A stretch of 64,000 nt of DNA from Porphyromonas vaginalis. GTDB lineage: Bacteria; Bacteroidota; Bacteroidia; Bacteroidales; Porphyromonadaceae. Below, in pieces: positions 29,634 to 40,593 of the stretch; the stretch's first letter is position 1; each line of letters begins with the position of its first letter. Location of the stretch: positions 930,001-994,000 of the forward strand of contig NZ_CATQJU010000001.1 in NCBI RefSeq assembly GCF_958301595.1, in the 5' to 3' direction. The notes under the pieces were generated by a model that saw nothing but the letters and a program-made list of their open reading frames with translations, searched no databases and was not told the DNA's origin. Position numbers and translations under genes: made by a program.

Positions 29634-30785
29634 ATGAAATCTAAGATAAGTGAAGCCATCTGCCGAGATATGGAGCAGTGGTTCGAGAGCTTTCATCAAG
29701 CTCCAGAGACAGCTATGCAAGAGTACGACACCTCTCGCATCATCGCCGAGAGGCTACGCGACTTTGGCTATGAAGTGACGGAGGGTATCGGCAAGCTCGG
29801 CATCGTGGCTACGATGCAGCGTGGTGAGGGGACGCGCTCCCTAGGCATCCGTGCGGAGTTTGACGCACTAGCTATACAGGAGGAAAACGACCTGCCCTAC
29901 CGTAGTCGCATCCCGGGGCATGCACACCTCTGCGGGCACGATGGACATACGACGATGCTCCTCGGAGCTGCCAAGCAGTTGGCCGAGAGTGGTCACTTCA
30001 ATGGTAAGCTCACACTCATCTTTCAGCCCGGCGAGGAAACGATGCAGGGAGGTGCCGCAATGGTTGCCGATGGGCTCTTCGAGCGCTTTCCCGTGGACGC
30101 GGTCTATGCGATGCACAATCTGCCTGGTCTGCCCCTCGGCACGCTACACTTCTGCTCTGGCGAGATGATGTCTGCCGTGGACAACTGGGAGATCAAGCTC
30201 ATGGGTCGCGGCTCTCATGGCTCTATGCCTGAGCTTAGCATCGACCCCGTCGTCGCAGGGGCCTCGCTCGTCTTAGCTCTGCAGAGCATCGTCTCACGCA
30301 ATGTATCCCCTTGGCATCACAGCGTGGTGACTATCGGAGCCTTTCTCGCAGGGGATACGGGGAATACGATCCCCGACAGCGCTACCCTCAGACTCTCTAT
30401 CCGCAATATGGAGCCAAAGACGCGCGTTCAGGTGCTGGAGCGCATCCGCACCATCACGCAGCACCAAGCCGAGAGTTATGGCTGTGCCTATGAGATCACC
30501 GAGGGGCAGCCTGGAGCCGTCCTGATCAATAGCGAGGAGGAGACGCGCTATGCTGCCGAGGTGGCGCGCAAGACCTTTGGCGAGGAGCGGGTCGTCTACC
30601 CCAGCGCACGCTATATGAGTAGCGAGGACTTTGCCTTCATGCTACAGAAGCAGCGGGGCTGCTACCTAATGATAGGTAATGGCGAGACCCCGATGGTACA
30701 CAATCCTAAGTTTATCTTCAACAAGCAACTGCTTCCGATCGGCGCCTCCTATTGGGTTGCGCTAGCCGAGGACTACCTCCGCTAG
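29634..30785 (+). CDS. M20-family amidohydrolase (hippurate/IAA-amino acid hydrolase-like)
   Basis: A 383-residue cytosolic zinc hydrolase. Metal ligands are visible in HLCGHDGHTTMLLGAAK (about residues 97-113) and in FQPGEETMQGGAAMV. The dimerisation domain lies around GRGSHGSMPELSIDPV, with a last ligand near MVHNPKF. Enzymes of this subfamily remove acyl groups from N-acyl amino acids. The natural substrate cannot be told from sequence. It ends 44 bases before miaB. Confidence 0.87.
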   Translation: MKSKISEAICRDMEQWFESFHQAPETAMQEYDTSRIIAERLRDFGYEVTEGIGKLGIVATMQRGEGTRSLGIRAEFDALAIQEENDLPYRSRIPGHAHLCGHDGHTTMLLGAAKQLAESGHFNGKLTLIFQPGEETMQGGAAMVADGLFERFPVDAVYAMHNLPGLPLGTLHFCSGEMMSAVDNWEIKLMGRGSHGSMPELSIDPVVAGASLVLALQSIVSRNVSPWHHSVVTIGAFLAGDTGNTIPDSATLRLSIRNMEPKTRVQVLERIRTITQHQAESYGCAYEITEGQPGAVLINSEEETRYAAEVARKTFGEERVVYPSARYMSSEDFAFMLQKQRGCYLMIGNGETPMVHNPKFIFNKQLLPIGASYWVALAEDYLR

Positions 30786-30813
30786 TGGCTCACTGCTCTA
30801 CGTGGTAATTTCG

Positions 30814-30821
30814 TACCTTTG
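30814..30821 (+). promoter_or_regulatory. Promoter -7 box for miaB, eight bases from its ATG
   Basis: TACCTTTG, then GCTTATT-like spacer and ATG at 30830. As with feoB, the message would have almost no leader. No TTG at -33. Confidence 0.55.
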
Positions 30822-30829
30822 CGCTTATT

Positions 30830-32182
30830 ATGACCGAGAGAGTAGAGCAAGAGAACAAGTGGGTCTATATCGAGACCTACGGCTGTCAGATGAATGTGGC
30901 TGATAGCGAGATCATAGCTGCGCAGATGCAACTGGCGGGCTATCAGCTCACCGATCAGATCGATGAGGCGGATGCCGTACTCATCAATACCTGCTCGGTG
31001 CGCGACAATGCGGAGCTGCGTATCATACGTCGTCTGGACAATCTCAATGGTCAGCGCAAACGCTCGGGGCATCCGCAGATCGTTGGTGTGCTGGGCTGTA
31101 TGGCAGAGCGTGTGCAGGAGACGCTCATACGGGACCATGGCGTGGATCTGGTGGCAGGCCCTGATGCTTACACCGATCTGCCGCACCTGATAGCTGCCGC
31201 TGAGGCGGGTGAGCCGGCTATTAGCATTGAGCTGTCGAAGAGTGAGACCTACAGCGATGTGATCCCTGTGCGTCTCCCAGGCTTGCATATCAGTGGCTTC
31301 GTCTCGATCATGCGTGGGTGTAACAACTTCTGCACCTACTGCATCGTCCCCTACACACGAGGTCGTGAGCGTAGCCGTGATCCCGAGAGTATCATCCGAG
31401 AGGTGCAGCGTATGGCGCAAGAGGGCTACCGTGAGGTAACTCTCCTAGGGCAAAATGTCAACTCCTACTGCTGGCAGTCTGAGACGGGCGCCAATTACAC
31501 TTTTGCTGATCTGCTGCGCAGCGTTGCTGAGGCGGTGCCTACGATGCGCATTCGCTTTACCTCGCCTCACCCCAAGGATATGAAGGATGAGACGCTCGAG
31601 GAGATGAGCCACTATCCCAACATCTGTCGCCATATCCACTTCCCCCTGCAGAGCGGTAGTAATCGCATCCTAGAGCGTATGCACCGACGCTATACGCGTG
31701 AGTGGTACCTAGAGCGTGTGGATCGTATCCGTGAATATATGCCCGACTGCGGGTTGAGTACTGATGTCTTCTGTGGCTTCTCGGGTGAGACGGAGGAGGA
31801 CTTTCAGGAGACGCTGGAGGTGATGAGGCTGGCACGGCTGGATAGTGCCTTCATGTTTAAGTACTCGGAGCGTCCCGGCACCTACGCCTCGCGTCATCTC
31901 GTCGACGATGTCCCCGAGGAGGTCAAGGTAGAGCGGCTCAATCGTATGATCGCCCTGCAAAACGAGCTGAGCCTCGAGAGCAATGAGCGTGATGTGGGCA
32001 AGAGCTTTGAGGTGCTCATCGAGGGTTACAGCAAGCGCTCGCGCGATGACTTCTTCGGGCGTACCCAACAAAACAAGGTAATCGTCTTCCCCAAGGGTCA
32101 TAACCAGATCGGCAAGCTAGTGACCGTGCGTGTGGAGCGTGTCACCTCGGCAACGATGATCGGTAGCGAGGTCGAAGGGTAG
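30830..32182 (+). CDS. miaB: tRNA-2-methylthio-N6-dimethylallyladenosine synthase MiaB
   Basis: A 450-residue radical-SAM methylthiotransferase that modifies A37 of tRNAs reading UNN codons. The N-terminal UPF0004 domain supplies three cluster cysteines (TYGCQMN, NTCSVRD, LGCMAE). The radical-SAM motif is CNNFCTYCIVPYTRG near residues 163-177, and a C-terminal TRAM domain ends the protein (KVIVFPKGHNQIGKLVTVRVE). The length is normal. The start follows a -7 box by only eight bases. Confidence 0.96.
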   Translation: MTERVEQENKWVYIETYGCQMNVADSEIIAAQMQLAGYQLTDQIDEADAVLINTCSVRDNAELRIIRRLDNLNGQRKRSGHPQIVGVLGCMAERVQETLIRDHGVDLVAGPDAYTDLPHLIAAAEAGEPAISIELSKSETYSDVIPVRLPGLHISGFVSIMRGCNNFCTYCIVPYTRGRERSRDPESIIREVQRMAQEGYREVTLLGQNVNSYCWQSETGANYTFADLLRSVAEAVPTMRIRFTSPHPKDMKDETLEEMSHYPNICRHIHFPLQSGSNRILERMHRRYTREWYLERVDRIREYMPDCGLSTDVFCGFSGETEEDFQETLEVMRLARLDSAFMFKYSERPGTYASRHLVDDVPEEVKVERLNRMIALQNELSLESNERDVGKSFEVLIEGYSKRSRDDFFGRTQQNKVIVFPKGHNQIGKLVTVRVERVTSATMIGSEVEG

Positions 32183-32261
32183 GGGACAAGCTGGAGAGGC
32201 ATCCCAATAAGCAGGTAGCCGCAGGGTATCTTTAGCCTTTGCGAAGAAAAAAACATCATTC

Positions 32262-32281
32262 CAATACCTAGAAGTAGGTAT
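32262..32281. terminator. Short hairpin between miaB and ferredoxin
   Basis: AATACCTA pairs with TAGGTATT around a GAAG loop. It lies about 80 bases after miaB and just before the ferredoxin promoter. It may end the miaB message; the stem is AT-rich, so support is modest. Confidence 0.4.
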
Positions 32282-32297
32282 TCTCAGAAGTTTGTTG

Positions 32298-32305
32298 TAT
32301 CTTTG
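32298..32305 (+). promoter_or_regulatory. Promoter -7 box for the ferredoxin gene
   Basis: TATCTTTG, about 97 bases before the ferredoxin ATG at 32402. Confidence 0.55.
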
Positions 32306-32401
32306 CACTACCAAAGCATGAGAGATAACCTATTTTGGTGTCCCAAGGCGGTGGTAACATCATAGATAATCTTATACACTCAACTTAAAACCAATAAAAT
32401 T

Positions 32402-32566
32402 ATGGCACACGTAATCACTGACAGCTGTGTAGCTTGTGGCACTTGTATCGATGAGTGCCCCGTAGGCGCAATCTCTGAGGGCGATATCTACTCTATCGAC
32501 GCTGATACTTGCATCGATTGTGGCGCATGCGCTGCAGCTTGCCCATCAGGCGCTATCGAGGGTTAA
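32402..32566 (+). CDS. 2[4Fe-4S] ferredoxin
   Basis: A 54-residue clostridial-type ferredoxin: two CxxCxxCxxxCP motifs, CVACGTCIDECP and CIDCGACAAACP, each followed by a short GAI loop. It carries electrons for low-potential reactions such as pyruvate:ferredoxin oxidoreductase. It is short, acidic and without a signal, as usual. A promoter box lies 97 bases upstream and a strong hairpin about 100 bases downstream, so it is probably a single-gene transcript. Confidence 0.96.
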   Translation: MAHVITDSCVACGTCIDECPVGAISEGDIYSIDADTCIDCGACAAACPSGAIEG

Positions 32567-32667
32567 GATACACACGGAGGTGTCGCCCCTAGGGCTTCGC
32601 TACCTCCACACCCTCTAGCGTGTAGCCATCGCACACGGTCGCTACACACTTAACTACAGAAAAAAGG

Positions 32668-32707
32668 CGTCCCCCAGCTAGTGTCTATGTACACTAGCTG
32701 GGGGACG
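32668..32707. terminator. Strong hairpin terminator after ferredoxin
   Basis: CGTCCCCCAGCTAGTGT (32668-32684) and ACACTAGCTGGGGGACG (32691-32707) form a perfect 17-bp stem with a 6-base loop, preceded by a run of A. It separates ferredoxin from the dxs promoter. Confidence 0.85.
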
Positions 32708-32714
32708 GTCTCGT

Positions 32715-32744
32715 TTGAGGTGTTGTCGCATATTAGTATCTTTG
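32715..32744 (+). promoter_or_regulatory. Promoter of the dxs-trkA-trkH operon
   Basis: TTG at 32715-32717, a 19-base spacer, TATCTTTG at 32737-32744. The leader to the dxs ATG is about 90 bases. Confidence 0.85.
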
Positions 32745-32843
32745 CATAAGATAAGAAGGGTAGGCACCTGGCAGGAGCTTGCTACGTAAGTCAGCGACTG
32801 TCAATGCGGAGGAGCTACTCTTCGAATAGATACACACGACATC

Positions 32844-34745
32844 ATGAACGCTAGCGACTATCCTATACTCTCGCAGATCGATACACCTCATCAGTTACGT
32901 CAGCTACCTCTCTCGCAGCTCCCAGAGTTGTGCCGTGAGTTGCGCCGCTATGAGCTAGAGGTGCTCTCGCATGTGCCGGGTCACCTGGGTTCTAGTCTGG
33001 GTGCGGTAGAGCTCACGGTAGCTCTACACTACGTCTGTCGCACCCCCTACGATCGTATCGTCTGGGACGTGGGGCATCAAGCTTATGGGCACAAGATCTT
33101 GACTGGTCGACGCGATCGCTTTGAGACGCTACGACAGTGGGGCGGACTCTCGGGTTTTCCGCTCCCGAGCGAGAGTGAGTACGACACATTCCCCGCGGGG
33201 CATGCCTCGAACTCGATCTCCGCAGCGCTAGGTATGGCAATCGCTGCTAAGCTCAAGCAGGAGGAGCGTCATGTCGTGGCTGTCATCGGTGATGGATCGA
33301 TGACGGGCGGGCTAGCCTTCGAGGGGCTAAACAATGTGAGCTCTTATCCCAACGATCTGCTTGTGGTGGTCAATGATAACAACATGTCGATCGATGCCAA
33401 TGTGGGCGGGCTCAATAAGTATCTTGTCGACCTCAACACCAGCCACGCCTACAACACAATCCGCTACGACCTCTACCGTGGCTTGCGACAGATGAACCTG
33501 ATGAACGATCGTCGCAAGAAAAACATCCAGCGGATCAACAACAGTGTCAAGTCGCTCCTGACGCAAAACCACTCCTCCTTCTTTGACGGCCTAGGGATCC
33601 GTTACTTCGGTCCTGTAGATGGGCATGACGTAGAGCATCTCGTGGAGACGCTACGACGTATCCTCCCGATGCGGGGGCCGAAGATCCTACACCTCAGGAC
33701 AATCAAGGGCAAAGGGTATAAACCGGCTGAGGAGAATGCGACCGTATGGCACGCTCCTGGGTGCTTTGACGTGAAGACGGGAGAGCGCATCAAGAGCGAG
33801 CGAGGCGCACACCCGCCGAAGTTTCAAGAGGTCTTTGGGACGACGGTCACCGAGCTGGCTGCCGAGGACAAGCGGATCGTGGGGATCACGCCAGCGATGC
33901 CGTCGGGCAGTTCGCTGAATGTGATGATGCAAGCTTTCCCTGAGCGAAGCTATGATGTGGGCATTGCGGAGGCGCATGCGGTCACCTTTAGCGCGGGAAT
34001 GGCGCGTGAGGGGATGATCCCCTTCTGTGTCATCTACTCCTCCTTCCTACAGCGTGCTTACGATCAGCTGATACATGACGTCGCCCTGCCTGGCTACCAT
34101 GTAGTTCTTTGCATTGATCGTGCGGGCTTGGTCGGGCAGGATGGAGCGACCCATCAGGGAGCCTTCGACCTAGCTTATCTCTGTACCATCCCGAATATGA
34201 CGGTGGCAGCTCCGATGAATGAGCACTACCTGCGTCATCTGATGCGTACCGCTTACGAGGGGCAGGAGGGGCCTATGGCTATCCGCTATCCGCGTGGTGA
34301 GGGTTCGCTAGTTGACTGGCACTGTCCTGCGGAGCTTCTACCGATAGGCAAGGGACGTGTACTGCACGAGGGCGGACGTATCGCTCTGCTCTCTATCGGC
34401 ACCATCGGTGTGACCGCCGAGGAGGTGCGTGAGCGTCTGCTCGCTGAGGGTGTTGAGGTGGCGCACTATGACTTGATCTTTGCGAAGCCTCTAGACGAAG
34501 AGTTGATCACGACTGCTCTAGAGCGTTACGACCGCATTGCCACGCTCGAGGAGGGTACGCTCATCGGTGGGGTAGGCGAGCGGATCGCCGCACTGGCACA
34601 GCGTCAGGGCTTCCGAGGACGGATGATACATTTTGGTCTGCCCGACACTTTTGTTGAGCAAGGCACTGTCGCCGAGCAACGCCGCTACTGCGGCATTGAT
34701 GCCGACACAATATATAATAGAATCAAAGCTGAGCTATGCGAATAG
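32844..34745 (+). CDS. dxs: 1-deoxy-D-xylulose-5-phosphate synthase
   Basis: A 633-residue TPP enzyme that condenses pyruvate and glyceraldehyde-3-phosphate, the first step of the MEP isoprenoid pathway. TPP/Mg-binding [16 protein letters not shown] lies near residue 150. [19 protein letters not shown] and the transketolase-like part with [20 protein letters not shown] are present. The length is normal. It overlaps the trkA start by 10 bases, so the potassium-uptake genes are translated from the same message. Confidence 0.97.
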   Translation: MNASDYPILSQIDTPHQLRQLPLSQLPELCRELRRYELEVLSHVPGHLGSSLGAVELTVALHYVCRTPYDRIVWDVGHQAYGHKILTGRRDRFETLRQWGGLSGFPLPSESEYDTFPAGHASNSISAALGMAIAAKLKQEERHVVAVIGDGSMTGGLAFEGLNNVSSYPNDLLVVVNDNNMSIDANVGGLNKYLVDLNTSHAYNTIRYDLYRGLRQMNLMNDRRKKNIQRINNSVKSLLTQNHSSFFDGLGIRYFGPVDGHDVEHLVETLRRILPMRGPKILHLRTIKGKGYKPAEENATVWHAPGCFDVKTGERIKSERGAHPPKFQEVFGTTVTELAAEDKRIVGITPAMPSGSSLNVMMQAFPERSYDVGIAEAHAVTFSAGMAREGMIPFCVIYSSFLQRAYDQLIHDVALPGYHVVLCIDRAGLVGQDGATHQGAFDLAYLCTIPNMTVAAPMNEHYLRHLMRTAYEGQEGPMAIRYPRGEGSLVDWHCPAELLPIGKGRVLHEGGRIALLSIGTIGVTAEEVRERLLAEGVEVAHYDLIFAKPLDEELITTALERYDRIATLEEGTLIGGVGERIAALAQRQGFRGRMIHFGLPDTFVEQGTVAEQRRYCGIDADTIYNRIKAELCE

Positions 34746-36079
34746 TTATTGCTGGTGCTGGCGAGGTGGGTACTCACCTAGCCTATAAGCTATCGGGCGA
34801 AGAGCAGCAGTCCACGACTCTCATTGACTCTGACAAGGAGCTGTTGCGTCGTGTACAGCGCAAGTTTGATGCCTACACGATCGTGGGCGACCCAACGAAG
34901 CTGGAGGATCTGCAGCTGACGGAGGTACATGACTGCGATCTCTTTGTGAGCGTGATGCCTGGCGAGGCGGAGAATCTACTCGCCTGTATGCTTGCGGCGC
35001 AACTGGGTGCCAAGCGAACCATAGCTCGTATCAATAATCACCGCTACCTGGCGGAGCATTATCGACGCTTCTTCGGGAGTCTCGGTATAGACCAGCTTAT
35101 CTACCCAGAGGAGCTGGCCGCTGAGGAGATAGCCAACAGCTTCAAGCACCCCTGGGCGAGAGTTTATGTGGAGCTACTCAATGGAGCTTTCGTCCTCGTG
35201 GGTGTCAAGGTGCGACAGGGAAGCATCCTCGTGGGGCGCCCGCTGAGCTGGACCAAGGGTCTAGACGACAAAGCCTTTCACGTGGTCTCTATCAAGCGTG
35301 GCGAAGAGACGCTCATACCTGATGGTCAGACGGTCATAGAGCATGGTGACGTGGTTTTCTTCACCTGTCTCAATAAGGACATAGACCTCGTCCGTCAGTA
35401 CTGCGACAAGGATCAGCGTCCCGTGAAGCGAGTGGTCATCCTCGGGGGTAGCCTTATTGCGCTTCGTACGGTCTCCAAGGCTCCGAGTAATATCGACTTT
35501 CACCTGATCGAGCGAGATCTGGAGCGCATCAAGGAGATCGAAGATGAGATCCCCTCTAATGTCAAGCTCTACGATGGCGATGGACGTGACCTTAACCTGA
35601 TCTCCGAGATAGGACTGGACGAGGAGAGCATCTTCGTAGCACTAACGGAAAACTCGGAGACAAACATCCTCGCTTGTCTTGCTGCCAAGCGCTTTCAGGT
35701 GGCTAAGACGATCGCTAAAGAGGAGAACATCGACTACATCCCCCTTGCTGAGAAGCTCGACATCGGTACGATCATCAATAAGAAGGTGATCGCTGCGGGC
35801 AACATCTTTCACGCACTCCTCGGCTCCGACACGAAGACCGTCAAGTCGCTCACCATCGCTCACACCGATGTAGCGGAGCTACAGGCTAAGAGCGGATCTA
35901 CCATTACTGAGCGTCCGGTCAAAGAGCTGGATCTACCGAAGGGTATCACCCTCGGAGGTCTGGTGCGCAATGGTGTGCCGATGCTGATCGACGGTGATAT
36001 GGAGATACAGCCCTACGACAGCGTCGTGGTCTTCTGTACCAATACACCTATGGAGCAGCTCTCTAAGCTATTTGACTAA
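34736..36079 (+). CDS. trkA: Trk system potassium uptake protein TrkA
   Basis: A 447-residue cytoplasmic regulator of the Trk channel with two RCK units. Each has a nucleotide-binding Rossmann fold, [19 protein letters not shown] at the start and [15 protein letters not shown] near residue 233, followed by a TrkA-C domain. The second fold lacks a full glycine-rich loop, as is common. It gates the membrane partner TrkH encoded directly downstream. Its start lies inside the end of dxs. Confidence 0.95.
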   Translation: MRIVIAGAGEVGTHLAYKLSGEEQQSTTLIDSDKELLRRVQRKFDAYTIVGDPTKLEDLQLTEVHDCDLFVSVMPGEAENLLACMLAAQLGAKRTIARINNHRYLAEHYRRFFGSLGIDQLIYPEELAAEEIANSFKHPWARVYVELLNGAFVLVGVKVRQGSILVGRPLSWTKGLDDKAFHVVSIKRGEETLIPDGQTVIEHGDVVFFTCLNKDIDLVRQYCDKDQRPVKRVVILGGSLIALRTVSKAPSNIDFHLIERDLERIKEIEDEIPSNVKLYDGDGRDLNLISEIGLDEESIFVALTENSETNILACLAAKRFQVAKTIAKEENIDYIPLAEKLDIGTIINKKVIAAGNIFHALLGSDTKTVKSLTIAHTDVAELQAKSGSTITERPVKELDLPKGITLGGLVRNGVPMLIDGDMEIQPYDSVVVFCTNTPMEQLSKLFD

Positions 36080-36130
36080 AGCCCCTCGGCTTTCTAATTT
36101 CTCTATTCTCTTTTTGATCCAACCAAGCTC

Positions 36131-37585
36131 ATGAGACGTATCAATCTACCCTTCGTAGGGAGCATCGTGGGGGGTATCTGTCTGATCGAGTGTATCTTCC
36201 TCCTCCTCAGTGTTGTCGTATCGCTCATCATGCGAGACTACACTGTAGTGCCACTCTTGGTCACGCTAGGGATATCCCTGCTGGTAGGCATAGTGCTACT
36301 CCTCTGTGGACGGCTGAAGCACAGCGACAAACTCGGTCGTCGCGAGGCTATGCTTGCCGTGTCGATGACGTGGCTGGTGGTGGCACTGATTGGTATGATC
36401 CCCTTCTTGGTGGGAGGCTATCTGCCACGCTTTAGTAACGCGCTCTTTGAGTCGGTCTCGGGCTTTACCACTACGGGCGCCTCGGCCTTTACCTCCGTGG
36501 AGCACCTCCCCAAGGGGATCCTCTTCTGGCGCTCCATCATACAGTGGCAGGGCGGTATCGGCATCGTCGTCTTCTCTCTAGCACTGAGTCCTGTGCTGGG
36601 CAAAGACATCGGACTCCTCTATCAAGCCGAGGTGACGGGCGTAGATCATGACCGCTTTATGCCACGCATCAAGGAGGTCGCTATACGACTGGCAGCTGTC
36701 TACACGCTCCTGACGATCGTGCTGATCGTGCTGCTACGACTCACGCCGATACCTTTGTTCGATGCTACTTGCATGGCTTTCACTTGTCTCTCGACAGGTG
36801 GCTTCTCTATCTATGATCAGCCCTTTGAGGTGATCAATAGTCCTTACTTTGAGACGATACTGATGATCTTTATGGTGATCGGTAGCCTTAACATGACGCT
36901 CATCTACTTTGCCTTCAAGGGGCAGGTCAAGCAGCTCTTCAAGGACGAGCAGACCCGCTGGTTCCTCGGCATCATCCTTGTCACAGCTACGCTCGTGACC
37001 CTACACCTTGTCATCAGCCAGATACAGCCTCACCTAGGGAAAGCTATCCGCGACGCTTTCTTTCAGATTATATCGCTCATCTCTACCACGGGATATGTCT
37101 ATGCGGACTATGGTAGCTGGGGCCCCTTCTTTATGCTGTGCGGGATCTTCGTCATGCTCATCTGTGGTTGTGCTGGATCCACGGCGGGCGGTCTCAAGGT
37201 GATCCGCTTCGTCATCATGTCCAAGACACTCCCCAAGGAGATTGCCCACCGCGTCTCTCCGAGCCTTGTGGCTCCTCTGCGGATCAATGGCAAGAGCGTC
37301 CCCGACGAAGTGGTCTACAAGGTGATGGGCTTCTTCTTTGGTTACATCGCCCTGATCTTCCTAGGCACCTTCTGTCTCACCTTCACAGGCAATGACTTTA
37401 TCTCTGCCAGCACAGCCTCTGTCACAGCCATCGGCAATGTGGGGCCCGCCTTCGGCGACTACGTCTTCAACTTTTCGAGAGCCTCTTCTTTTGACCTCCT
37501 TGTGCTGAGTTTTCTTATGCTGGCGGGTCGTCTAGAGCTTTTCACCGTGCTGAGTCTCTTCGCTCCAGCCTTCTGGCGTCGCTAG
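36131..37585 (+). CDS. trkH: Trk system potassium uptake protein TrkH
   Basis: The 484-residue membrane subunit of the K+ transporter. The four pore-loop repeats are recognisable from their TTG/STG filters: SGFTTTGASAF, CLSTGGFSIYD, STTGYVYADYG and AIGNVGPAFGD. About ten membrane segments are present. It ends 8 bases before the convergent LptF/G-type gene. It follows trkA by 51 bases in the dxs operon. Confidence 0.95.
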   Translation: MRRINLPFVGSIVGGICLIECIFLLLSVVVSLIMRDYTVVPLLVTLGISLLVGIVLLLCGRLKHSDKLGRREAMLAVSMTWLVVALIGMIPFLVGGYLPRFSNALFESVSGFTTTGASAFTSVEHLPKGILFWRSIIQWQGGIGIVVFSLALSPVLGKDIGLLYQAEVTGVDHDRFMPRIKEVAIRLAAVYTLLTIVLIVLLRLTPIPLFDATCMAFTCLSTGGFSIYDQPFEVINSPYFETILMIFMVIGSLNMTLIYFAFKGQVKQLFKDEQTRWFLGIILVTATLVTLHLVISQIQPHLGKAIRDAFFQIISLISTTGYVYADYGSWGPFFMLCGIFVMLICGCAGSTAGGLKVIRFVIMSKTLPKEIAHRVSPSLVAPLRINGKSVPDEVVYKVMGFFFGYIALIFLGTFCLTFTGNDFISASTASVTAIGNVGPAFGDYVFNFSRASSFDLLVLSFLMLAGRLELFTVLSLFAPAFWRR

Positions 37586-37593
37586 TCTCTTCA

Positions 37594-38679
37594 CTAGCGC
37601 GGTGCAAGACGGTAGAGTACGAAGGAGATGGCTAGGTAAACCAAGTTTGGTAACCAAGCTGCGACCATTGGCGACATGGCTCCCGTGACTGCAAAGGAGG
37701 AGGTGACCGTCATGAAGAGGATGTAGAGGAAGCTGAGCGACAGTCCCACCGCGAGGGCTAGCCCCATGCCGCCCTTGCGCTTGCGAGCCGAGAGCGAGAC
37801 GCCCATGAGCGTTAGTATGAAGGAGGCGGGGATCATCGCTATGCGCTTGTGTAGCTCGATAGCGTAGAGCTGTGTCGCAGCTCCTCTCATACGTTGCTGC
37901 TCGATCGTGTGGTATAGCTGTGGCGTGGTGAGCATCTCGACATCCCCCTCGGTGACGAGAAAGTCCTTGGGCGTGATCGGTATGATGGTGTCTAGCTGAT
38001 TGCCCCTACGGAGCGAGTCTTGCCTCTCGCCAAAGTATGTAATCGTATAGTCCTCCAGCTGCCAGTTGTGGAGGGTGTCGTAGACGATACTATTCGCTAT
38101 CACGCGACTCTTGAGATCTTTGCCCTCAAAGCGATCCATCGAAAAGGTGTACCCGACCTTGCTCTCATCATTGTAATAAGACATAAACATAAAGGTCTCG
38201 GGCGCCACCTGCATCTGGATCGCATTGGCGTAGGTGATGCGCTTGTCCTTGATATACTTATTCTGAAAGTCTATCCTGATGCGATTCCCCGGCGGTATGA
38301 CGAAGCTACTCAAGAGGAAAGTCAGTATCGCGATCACGGCAGCGCCCATCATGTACGGCTTGAGAAGCCTACGGAAGCTCACACCGCAGCTCAGGATGGC
38401 TATGATCTCACTATTCTCTGCTAGACGCGACGTGACGTAGATGACCGCTATGAAGACAAAGAGCGGACTAAAGAGGTTCGCATAGTAAGGAACGAAGTTC
38501 GCATAGTAGTCCCAAATGATGGCTCGTAGTGGGACCTCCGGCTGTAAAAGACTGTCTAGCTTTTCGGTTACGTCGAAGGCTATCGCCACGGCCAAGATCA
38601 GGACAATGGAGAAGAAATAGGTGGCCAGAAACTGGGTAAAGACGTACCTATCGACCGTAGAGATTACCTTGCGACGCAT
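37594..38679 (-). CDS. LptF/LptG-family permease (YjgP/YjgQ)
   Basis: A 361-residue inner-membrane protein with the Lpt layout: three membrane segments at the N-terminal end (DRYVFTQFLATYFFSIVLILAVAIAFD, NLFSPLFVFIAVIYVTSRLAENSEI), a periplasmic beta-jellyroll (about 130-270) and three at the C-terminus. LptF and LptG extract lipopolysaccharide from the inner membrane with the ATPase LptB. Whether this is the F or the G subunit cannot be decided here. It lies alone, convergent with trkH. Confidence 0.88.
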   Translation of the reverse strand: MRRKVISTVDRYVFTQFLATYFFSIVLILAVAIAFDVTEKLDSLLQPEVPLRAIIWDYYANFVPYYANLFSPLFVFIAVIYVTSRLAENSEIIAILSCGVSFRRLLKPYMMGAAVIAILTFLLSSFVIPPGNRIRIDFQNKYIKDKRITYANAIQMQVAPETFMFMSYYNDESKVGYTFSMDRFEGKDLKSRVIANSIVYDTLHNWQLEDYTITYFGERQDSLRRGNQLDTIIPITPKDFLVTEGDVEMLTTPQLYHTIEQQRMRGAATQLYAIELHKRIAMIPASFILTLMGVSLSARKRKGGMGLALAVGLSLSFLYILFMTVTSSFAVTGAMSPMVAAWLPNLVYLAISFVLYRLAPR

Positions 38680-38791
38680 CTGCCTTTCTAGACGTTTGAC
38701 TCTTTATATCGTAGCTTGAGACCTCGGGAGGATCACCTTCCGGGGGCTTGTACTATGGTATAGATCGATACTAGAGCTGGTCATAAGCTCA

Positions 38792-40426
38792 CTACTTAGC
38801 ATAGCTCACGGCACGAGTCTCACGGATCACCGTAATCTTGACCTGTCCTGGGTAGGTCATCTCGGTCTGTATCTTGTGAGCGATATCTGCCGAGAGCGTC
38901 TCGGTAGCCTGATCGTCGATCTCATCGGCACCGACGATGACACGCAGCTCACGACCCGCTTGGATCGCGTAGGTCTTGACCACGCCTGGATAAGAGAGTG
39001 CCAGCTGCTCGAGGTCTTTGAGACGCTTGATGTATGCCTCGACGATCTCGTGACGAGCCCCTGGTCTAGCACCGCTTATCGAGTCACAGATCTGCACGAT
39101 AGGGGCGAGGAGCGTCTCCATCTCCACCTCCTCATGGTGAGCACCGACGGCGTTGCAGATGTCGGGCTTCTCCTTGTACTTCTCACAGATCTTCATGCCG
39201 AGTATAGCGTGTGGTAGCTCAGGCTCCTCGTCAGACACCTTGCCAATGTCGTGTAGCAAGCCTGCACGACGAGCTTTCTTAGCATTAAGCCCCAGCTCAG
39301 AGGCCATCGCCGCACAGAGATTGGCCGTCTCACGCGCATGCTGCAGGAGGTTTTGCCCATAAGACGAGCGATACTTCATCTTACCCACCAGACGTACCAG
39401 CTCAGGGTGCATACCATGTATACCGAGGTCGATGATCGTCCGCTTGCCCGTCTCGATGATCTCCTCCTCGATCTGCTTGCTCACACGATCTACCACCTCC
39501 TCAATGCGAGCCGGGTGTATACGTCCGTCCTGTACCAACTGGTGCAGAGCTAGACGAGCTATCTCGCGGCGCACTGGGTCAAAGGCTGAGAGCACGATAG
39601 CCTCTGGCGTATCATCTACGATGATCTCCACACCCGTGGCAGCCTCTAGAGCGCGTATGTTACGCCCCTCACGACCGATGATGCGTCCCTTGACCTCGTC
39701 ATTGTCTATGTGAAAGACAGAGACAGAGTTCTCTACCGAGGTCTCCGTAGCGATACGCTGTATCGTCGCTACGATCAGTCGTCGAGCTTCTTGCGAAGCA
39801 TTCATCTTAGCCTCTTCGATCACCTCTGCGGTGTAGGCAGCCGCCTGATCACGAGCCTCTAGGCGTAGGGACTCGATGAGCTGCTCGCGAGCTTGCGCTG
39901 CGGATAGGCCACCTATCTCCTCCAGCTTAGCTTGCTGTGTGAGGATGGCGGCGCTTAGCTCCTCTTGCTTCTGAGCGACTAACTGCTCCTGCTGAGCCAT
40001 CTGCTTGCGCTCACGCTCTAGGTCAGTCGAGGCATCTTCCAGCTGCTTGGTACGTGCTGTGAGCGTCTGCTCGAGCTGCTGTAGGGTAGTCTCTCGGCTC
40101 TGTACCTGAGCCGTGCGATCGGCCAAACGCTCCTCCAGCTCCCCTTTGAGCTGCAAGGCGTATTCCTTAGCCTCGATCACCTTCTGTTGCTTAATTATCT
40201 CAGCATCCTGCTTAGCTTTCTCTAAGATGCTGTCAGCCTCATGTAGCTCCTTCTTTTTAGTCTTATGAGCCTCGAGGATAACCTGGTCGGCACTCTCCTG
40301 GGCCTCTTTTAGGATGCGCTCCGCTCTCTGCTTGTAGAGGCGCATCACGGCAAGCCATACGGCTCCACCGCCTACGACGAGGGCTAATAATATGAATAGT
40401 ATCAGTAGGTATATGCTAATCTCCAT
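38792..40426 (-). CDS. rny: Ribonuclease Y
   Basis: A 544-residue membrane-anchored endoribonuclease that starts mRNA decay. In order: one N-terminal membrane segment ([20 protein letters not shown]), a long coiled coil (about 35-225), a KH domain ([19 protein letters not shown]), and an HD domain whose metal site is in [12 protein letters not shown], then GAHHEEVEM. It is slightly longer than typical Rny because of the coiled coil. It follows zapA after 167 bases. Confidence 0.95.
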   Translation of the reverse strand: MEISIYLLILFILLALVVGGGAVWLAVMRLYKQRAERILKEAQESADQVILEAHKTKKKELHEADSILEKAKQDAEIIKQQKVIEAKEYALQLKGELEERLADRTAQVQSRETTLQQLEQTLTARTKQLEDASTDLERERKQMAQQEQLVAQKQEELSAAILTQQAKLEEIGGLSAAQAREQLIESLRLEARDQAAAYTAEVIEEAKMNASQEARRLIVATIQRIATETSVENSVSVFHIDNDEVKGRIIGREGRNIRALEAATGVEIIVDDTPEAIVLSAFDPVRREIARLALHQLVQDGRIHPARIEEVVDRVSKQIEEEIIETGKRTIIDLGIHGMHPELVRLVGKMKYRSSYGQNLLQHARETANLCAAMASELGLNAKKARRAGLLHDIGKVSDEEPELPHAILGMKICEKYKEKPDICNAVGAHHEEVEMETLLAPIVQICDSISGARPGARHEIVEAYIKRLKDLEQLALSYPGVVKTYAIQAGRELRVIVGADEIDDQATETLSADIAHKIQTEMTYPGQVKITVIRETRAVSYAK

Positions 40427-40593
40427 AAATCGTTATCACTAAAGTGTGTATATCTAATCCGTCACAATGTCTCTGACATGATCGGTAGAGATACAGACTC
40501 ACCCTAATGAGAGAAGTCCTAGTGGTCAAACGCGTGGATCCCAGCTATACATCCAGTCCTTGCTAACAAAGGAAAGAGACGTCCTCCCGCAGC

